This document shows, piece by piece, positions 5,407 to 7,763 of a stretch of 7,763 nt of DNA (the stretch's first letter is position 1; each line of letters opens with the position of its first letter). The notes under the pieces are model-generated. The model saw only the letters and a list, made by a program, of their open reading frames with translations, was not told where the DNA came from and ran no database searches. Position numbers and translations under genes: made by a program. This DNA is from HGM11416 sp964532155 (GTDB lineage: Bacteria; Bacillota; Clostridia; Christensenellales; Borkfalkiaceae): positions 1 to 7,763 of the forward strand of contig CAZHGN010000058.1 in the NCBI GenBank assembly GCA_964532155.1, written 5' to 3'.

Positions 5407-5487
5407 AACACATGATAACTTTTAAATAAAGTGCGCGCATGCGTGCGTGCCTTGCGTTATATTACTGAATTCCGACGGGAGACAGGT

Positions 5488-6198
5488 ATGAAAAAACTAT
5501 TTAAAACCATTTCCATATTGTTTTTAGCCGTTTTTGCGGTGAACGCGTTGGGGTGTGCGGAGCTCGAGAGTAAGCCTTACACGCCGTCCGACGACGGTTA
5601 TTTTACCTTTACCGCGCTTACGGACGAAGAGAACGGCGATACCGTCGGCTATTCGGTTGCTTTAAACGCCGAAGCGGAAAGTTTGCCCGAAAGGTTAGCC
5701 TTGCCCGAATCGCACGAGGGCTTGCCCGTTACCGCCGTTGCGGAAAACGGTTTTAAGAACGCCTCTTTTAAGGAACTTCTCGTACCGTCGTCGGTAAAAA
5801 CTATCGGCAAAACGGCTTTTGCGCAGTGTGCGGAATTGAAGAAAGTCTTCTTTTATTCGACTACGTCCGTCGGTTGCACGGAAATAGGCGCAGGCGCATT
5901 TTACGAGTGCTCGGCTCTCACCGATCTCGATCTTCCCAAAACGCTTAAGAAAATATGCGCTAACGCTTTCCAAGGTTGCGGAATGACTTCGGTCGAAATT
6001 CCTCGCCCGGTAACCGAACTCGGCAAGTATGCGTTTGCAAGTTGTATTAATCTCGAGCGCGTCGAAATTGCGGTTAAGCTCGAAACGGTAGGTGAAGGCG
6101 TGTTTGCCTCTTGCTCGGAAAAATTGGTAATAGTCGTTTCCGAAAGCAATCCTAACTTTTACGCTAAGAACGGCGAACTTGTAAAAAAAGAAGGCTAA
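5488..6198 (+). CDS. BspA-type leucine-rich-repeat (LRR_5) lipoprotein
   Basis: The product is 236 aa. It has a basic N-terminus (MKKLFK), a hydrophobic segment (about residues 7-20) and a lipobox-like ALGC with Cys23, so export and lipid attachment to the outer face of the membrane are predicted. The -3 residue is Ala rather than the preferred Leu, making the lipobox slightly weak. Residues of about 75-215 hold four to five BspA-like repeats with the pattern IG..AF..C..L..V..P, for example KTIGKTAFAQC (104-114), TEIGAGAFYEC (131-141), KKICANAFQGC (154-164) and TELGKYAFASC (176-186). The chain ends shortly after NPNFYAKNGELV, a typical BspA tail motif, with no further domain. The ATG at 5488 is chosen because GGGAG (5477-5481) lies 6 nt upstream and the signal peptide starts there; an in-frame GTG at 5431 would place 19 residues ahead of it. 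Such domains usually bind surface partners, but the target is unknown. Confidence 0.85.
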   Translation: MKKLFKTISILFLAVFAVNALGCAELESKPYTPSDDGYFTFTALTDEENGDTVGYSVALNAEAESLPERLALPESHEGLPVTAVAENGFKNASFKELLVPSSVKTIGKTAFAQCAELKKVFFYSTTSVGCTEIGAGAFYECSALTDLDLPKTLKKICANAFQGCGMTSVEIPRPVTELGKYAFASCINLERVEIAVKLETVGEGVFASCSEKLVIVVSESNPNFYAKNGELVKKEG

Positions 6199-6214
6199 CA
6201 ATTAGTAAAAACGG

Positions 6215-6250
6215 CGGATCTCTGCGACGTTTAGCAGAGGTCCGTTTTTT
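6215..6250 (+). terminator. Strong intrinsic terminator between the lipoprotein and MFS genes
   Basis: CGGATCTCTGC (6215-6225) pairs with GCAGAGGTCCG (6234-6244), 11 bp with one wobble, across an 8-nt loop, followed at once by T6 (6245-6250). It should end the lipoprotein transcript. It is odd in that the T-run touches the first possible start codon of the MFS gene (6251), and AGAGG in the 3' arm (6236-6240) could act as that gene's SD. Confidence 0.9.
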
Positions 6251-7519
6251 ATGCGGGTGATTATGGATACTTTAAAAAAGGGCGTTTCGCATAGGGGCGC
6301 CGATTCGCGCAGACAACTTATTTTGATTTTTCTTTGCTGGGGCGTGTACGTCGCAAACTACCTCGGCAGATACGGTTACAATTCCAACATAAATTCGATT
6401 ATGTCGCATTACGGCGTTAGCCATTCCGACGCAGGCTTGGTTACCACCTTTTTCTTTTTTGCGTACGGCGCGGGGCAGATAATAAACGGCGTGTTTTGTT
6501 CTAAATATAATTACAAAATCGTCTTACCTGCAGCGTTTTTGGTCTCCGCACTCATAAATCTAACCGTTTTTTTCTTGCCGGATTTAAAATATATCAAATA
6601 TCTGTGGCTTATTAACGGCTTTGCGCAATCGGTTACTTGGCCGTCGCTTATACGTATTCTCGGGCAGTATTTGGAAAACGAAAAGCTGAAAACTTCCGTT
6701 TTGGTTATGAGTACGTCCACCGCGACCGGCACTTTTATAACTTACGGCGCCAGCGCGCTTTTAAACAAGTTCGGACTTTTCCGTTTTTCGTTCGGAATCG
6801 GGTTCGCTATTTTGGCTTGCGCCGCCGTCGTTTGGTTTCTTGCCTACGATAAACTTGCCGTAGAGCCCGAAAAAACGGACGACGTTGCCGAAAAAAAGGA
6901 ACAAAGTTCGGTATCCGTTTCAAACGGTCGCAAAACTGCCCTCTTTATCTTTATCGTGCTCGGTCTGTTCGCCGTGATAGACAACTTCATCAAGGACGGT
7001 TTAAGCACGTGGGTTCCGTCGATTTTAAAAGAGCAGTACGGTTTCGATGACAGCTTGTCCATCGCAATGACGCTCGTTCTTCCCGTCGTCGGTATTTTTG
7101 GAGCAACCGTCGCGGTGTTTATCAATAATAAAATAAAAGATTTCGTCGTGCTTTCAGGTGCGCTTTTCGCCACCGCCGCCGTGATTTTGCCGATTACCCT
7201 CGTGAACGGGCTAAATTACATCGTGCTTCTCTTGGTTTTCGGCATCGTTTATCTGTTGATGTCGGGCATCAATAACGTCGTAACGAGCATGTCGCCGCTG
7301 TATTTAAGGCAATATTTTAACTCGGGGCGCACGGCGGGGCTGCTTAACGGCTGTTGCTACGTGGGCAGTACGATTAGCTCGTATTTGTTGGGCGTTATCG
7401 CCGACAACGGCGGCTGGACTAACGTTTTTACGACGTTGACTTGTTGTACCGCTTTTGCAGTTTTGTGCACTGCCGTTTATGCTCTTGCAATGCGGATTAA
7501 CGCAAAAAAGCCGCTTTAA
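6251..7519 (+). CDS. MFS transporter, OPA (organophosphate:phosphate antiporter)-like
   Basis: This inner-membrane carrier has 422 aa (418 if it starts at 6263) and about 12 hydrophobic segments. They form two halves joined by a charged loop rich in Lys and Glu (about residues 200-228), the MFS layout. Similarity to the GlpT/UhpT group is suggested by NYLGRYGYNSNI in helix 1 (Arg40, at the place of GlpT Arg45) and by DGLSTWVPSILKEQYGF in helix 7. Lys249 sits where GlpT has the second phosphate-binding Arg269, and Gln76 seems to replace Lys80, so the substrate may not be a classical sugar phosphate or glycerol-3-phosphate. Two starts are possible. The ATG at 6251 would use AGAGG (6236-6240), 10 nt away inside the terminator stem. 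The ATG at 6263 would use GGGTGA (6255-6260). No clear promoter lies between the terminator and the gene, so transcription may depend on read-through from the lipoprotein promoter. The substrate is unknown. Confidence 0.85.
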   Translation: MRVIMDTLKKGVSHRGADSRRQLILIFLCWGVYVANYLGRYGYNSNINSIMSHYGVSHSDAGLVTTFFFFAYGAGQIINGVFCSKYNYKIVLPAAFLVSALINLTVFFLPDLKYIKYLWLINGFAQSVTWPSLIRILGQYLENEKLKTSVLVMSTSTATGTFITYGASALLNKFGLFRFSFGIGFAILACAAVVWFLAYDKLAVEPEKTDDVAEKKEQSSVSVSNGRKTALFIFIVLGLFAVIDNFIKDGLSTWVPSILKEQYGFDDSLSIAMTLVLPVVGIFGATVAVFINNKIKDFVVLSGALFATAAVILPITLVNGLNYIVLLLVFGIVYLLMSGINNVVTSMSPLYLRQYFNSGRTAGLLNGCCYVGSTISSYLLGVIADNGGWTNVFTTLTCCTAFAVLCTAVYALAMRINAKKPL

Positions 7520-7531
7520 ACGGTGCGGCTT
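7508..7531. terminator. Hairpin at the end of the MFS gene
   Basis: AAGCCGC (7508-7514) and GCGGCTT (7525-7531) form a perfect 7-bp stem around a 10-nt loop that contains the MFS stop codon. In the plus direction no T-run follows. In the minus direction the stem is followed by a run of T, so as an intrinsic terminator it better fits transcription coming from the right. It could still protect the 3' end of the MFS mRNA. Confidence 0.45.
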
Positions 7532-7611
7532 ACGAGGCGCAGTCGGTTTGCGTGCCGTAACTTTTGCTTGTTTTTTTGGGGTGAATTTTATCCGCTATCG
7601 TGTTTTTTTGC

Positions 7612-7640
7612 TTAAAAAAATAATTTCGATTTGCTAAAAT
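7612..7640 (+). promoter_or_regulatory. Possible extended -10 promoter for the last ORF
   Basis: TGCTAAAAT (7632-7640) is an extended -10 element with box TAAAAT at 7635-7640. A poor -35, TTAAAA (7612-7617), lies 17 nt upstream. Transcription would begin near 7647 and read a short leader ending in the hairpin at 7667-7693. The -35 is weak, so this is tentative. Confidence 0.45.
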
Positions 7641-7666
7641 AGTTGCATCAACGAGCAGCGAGAAAG

Positions 7667-7700
7667 TGTAGGTCCGGTTGGTTCGGACTTGCATTTTTTT
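7667..7700 (+). terminator. Terminator hairpin in the leader of the last ORF
   Basis: TGTAGGTCCG (7667-7676) pairs with CGGACTTGCA (7684-7693), 10 bp with two G-U pairs, across a 7-nt loop, followed directly by T7 (7694-7700). It lies 148 nt after the MFS stop and only 5 nt before the SD AAGGAG (7706-7711) of the next start codon. It may serve the MFS transcript, or act as an attenuator for the gene that begins at 7718. Confidence 0.8.
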
Positions 7701-7717
7701 GTTTTAAGGAGACATTT

Positions 7718-7759
7718 ATGGAAAAAGTCACGCAAAACGAAATGACAGCGTGCCGCTGA
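7718..7759 (+). CDS. Start of an unidentified ORF at the window edge, 13 codons as read
   Basis: An ATG at 7718 has a good SD (AAGGAG, 7706-7711) 6 nt upstream. As read, it encodes MEKVTQNEMTACR and stops at TGA (7757-7759). It could be a short leader peptide, a gene whose frame is broken by an indel near 7750, or a gene read by frameshift. One base dropped near 7751 would continue the frame as AER to the window end. With only 46 nt available, none of these can be chosen and the product is not recognised. Confidence 0.35.
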   Translation: MEKVTQNEMTACR

Positions 7760-7763
7760 AAGG

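Noticed and set aside
5431..5487. Lipoprotein starting at 5431 with 19 extra residues
   Set aside because: It would bury the signal peptide inside the protein; the ATG at 5488 has a good SD and a proper MKK signal start.
6179..6207. Possible promoter TTGTAA, 17 nt, TTAGTA just ahead of the MFS gene
   Set aside because: The -10 box lacks the conserved final T and the terminator hairpin would lie directly after it; too weak to list as a feature.
7647..7700. T-box leader at the right end, suggested by GAGCAGCGAGAAAGTG
   Set aside because: The leader is only about 50 nt long, has no specifier loop and no TGGNACCGCG antiterminator sequence.
7754..7760. A second prfB-like programmed frameshift at CGC TGA A in the last ORF
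   Set aside because: CGC is not a slippery CUU-type codon and no SD-like element lies close upstream; the window ends too soon to test a join.

Overview
The window looks like chromosomal core DNA from an anaerobic, spore-forming Firmicute of the Clostridia type. The evidence is a spoIVA gene (spore coat morphogenesis, found only in endospore formers) behind a sigma-E-like promoter, Gram-positive-style strong Shine-Dalgarno sites, a clostridial-type tRNA-Thr, a TPP-riboswitch-controlled ECF thiamine transporter, and consensus sigma-A promoters in AT-rich gaps between genes of moderate GC. The exact lineage cannot be fixed from this sequence; an uncultured gut Clostridia group is a guess.

Layout. 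Left part, minus strand: tRNA-Thr(GGU) at 1-76 with its own promoter, then thiT (289-972), whose leader (979-1101) is a TPP riboswitch that appears to control access to the ribosome binding site. Middle, plus strand: spoIVA (1363-2838) with a sigma-E promoter and a terminator. Then come a consensus promoter, a leader of about 110 nt with a terminator-like hairpin, and a prfB-tsaD operon (3150-5311). prfB (release factor 2) is read through the classical +1 programmed frameshift, so the real gene begins at 3150, about 130 nt upstream of what a simple reading of the long frame suggests. Right part, plus strand: another consensus promoter, a small BspA-type leucine-rich-repeat lipoprotein (5488-6198), a strong terminator hairpin, an OPA-like MFS transporter (6251-7519), and finally a short leader with a terminator hairpin just upstream of a start codon at the window edge (7718).

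The genes are mostly translation and tRNA-modification housekeeping (prfB, tsaD, tRNA-Thr), vitamin uptake (thiT), sporulation (spoIVA) and two envelope functions (lipoprotein, transporter). I see no mobile element, CRISPR array, defence system or gene cluster that would count as a new multi-gene system. The points worth a second look are in regulation: a competing-helix model for the thiT riboswitch, an unusual spacing in the prfB frameshift signal, and terminator-like hairpins placed directly ahead of start codons at prfB, the MFS gene and the last ORF. Two residues in the predicted ThiT substrate pocket also differ from the family pattern as I remember it.
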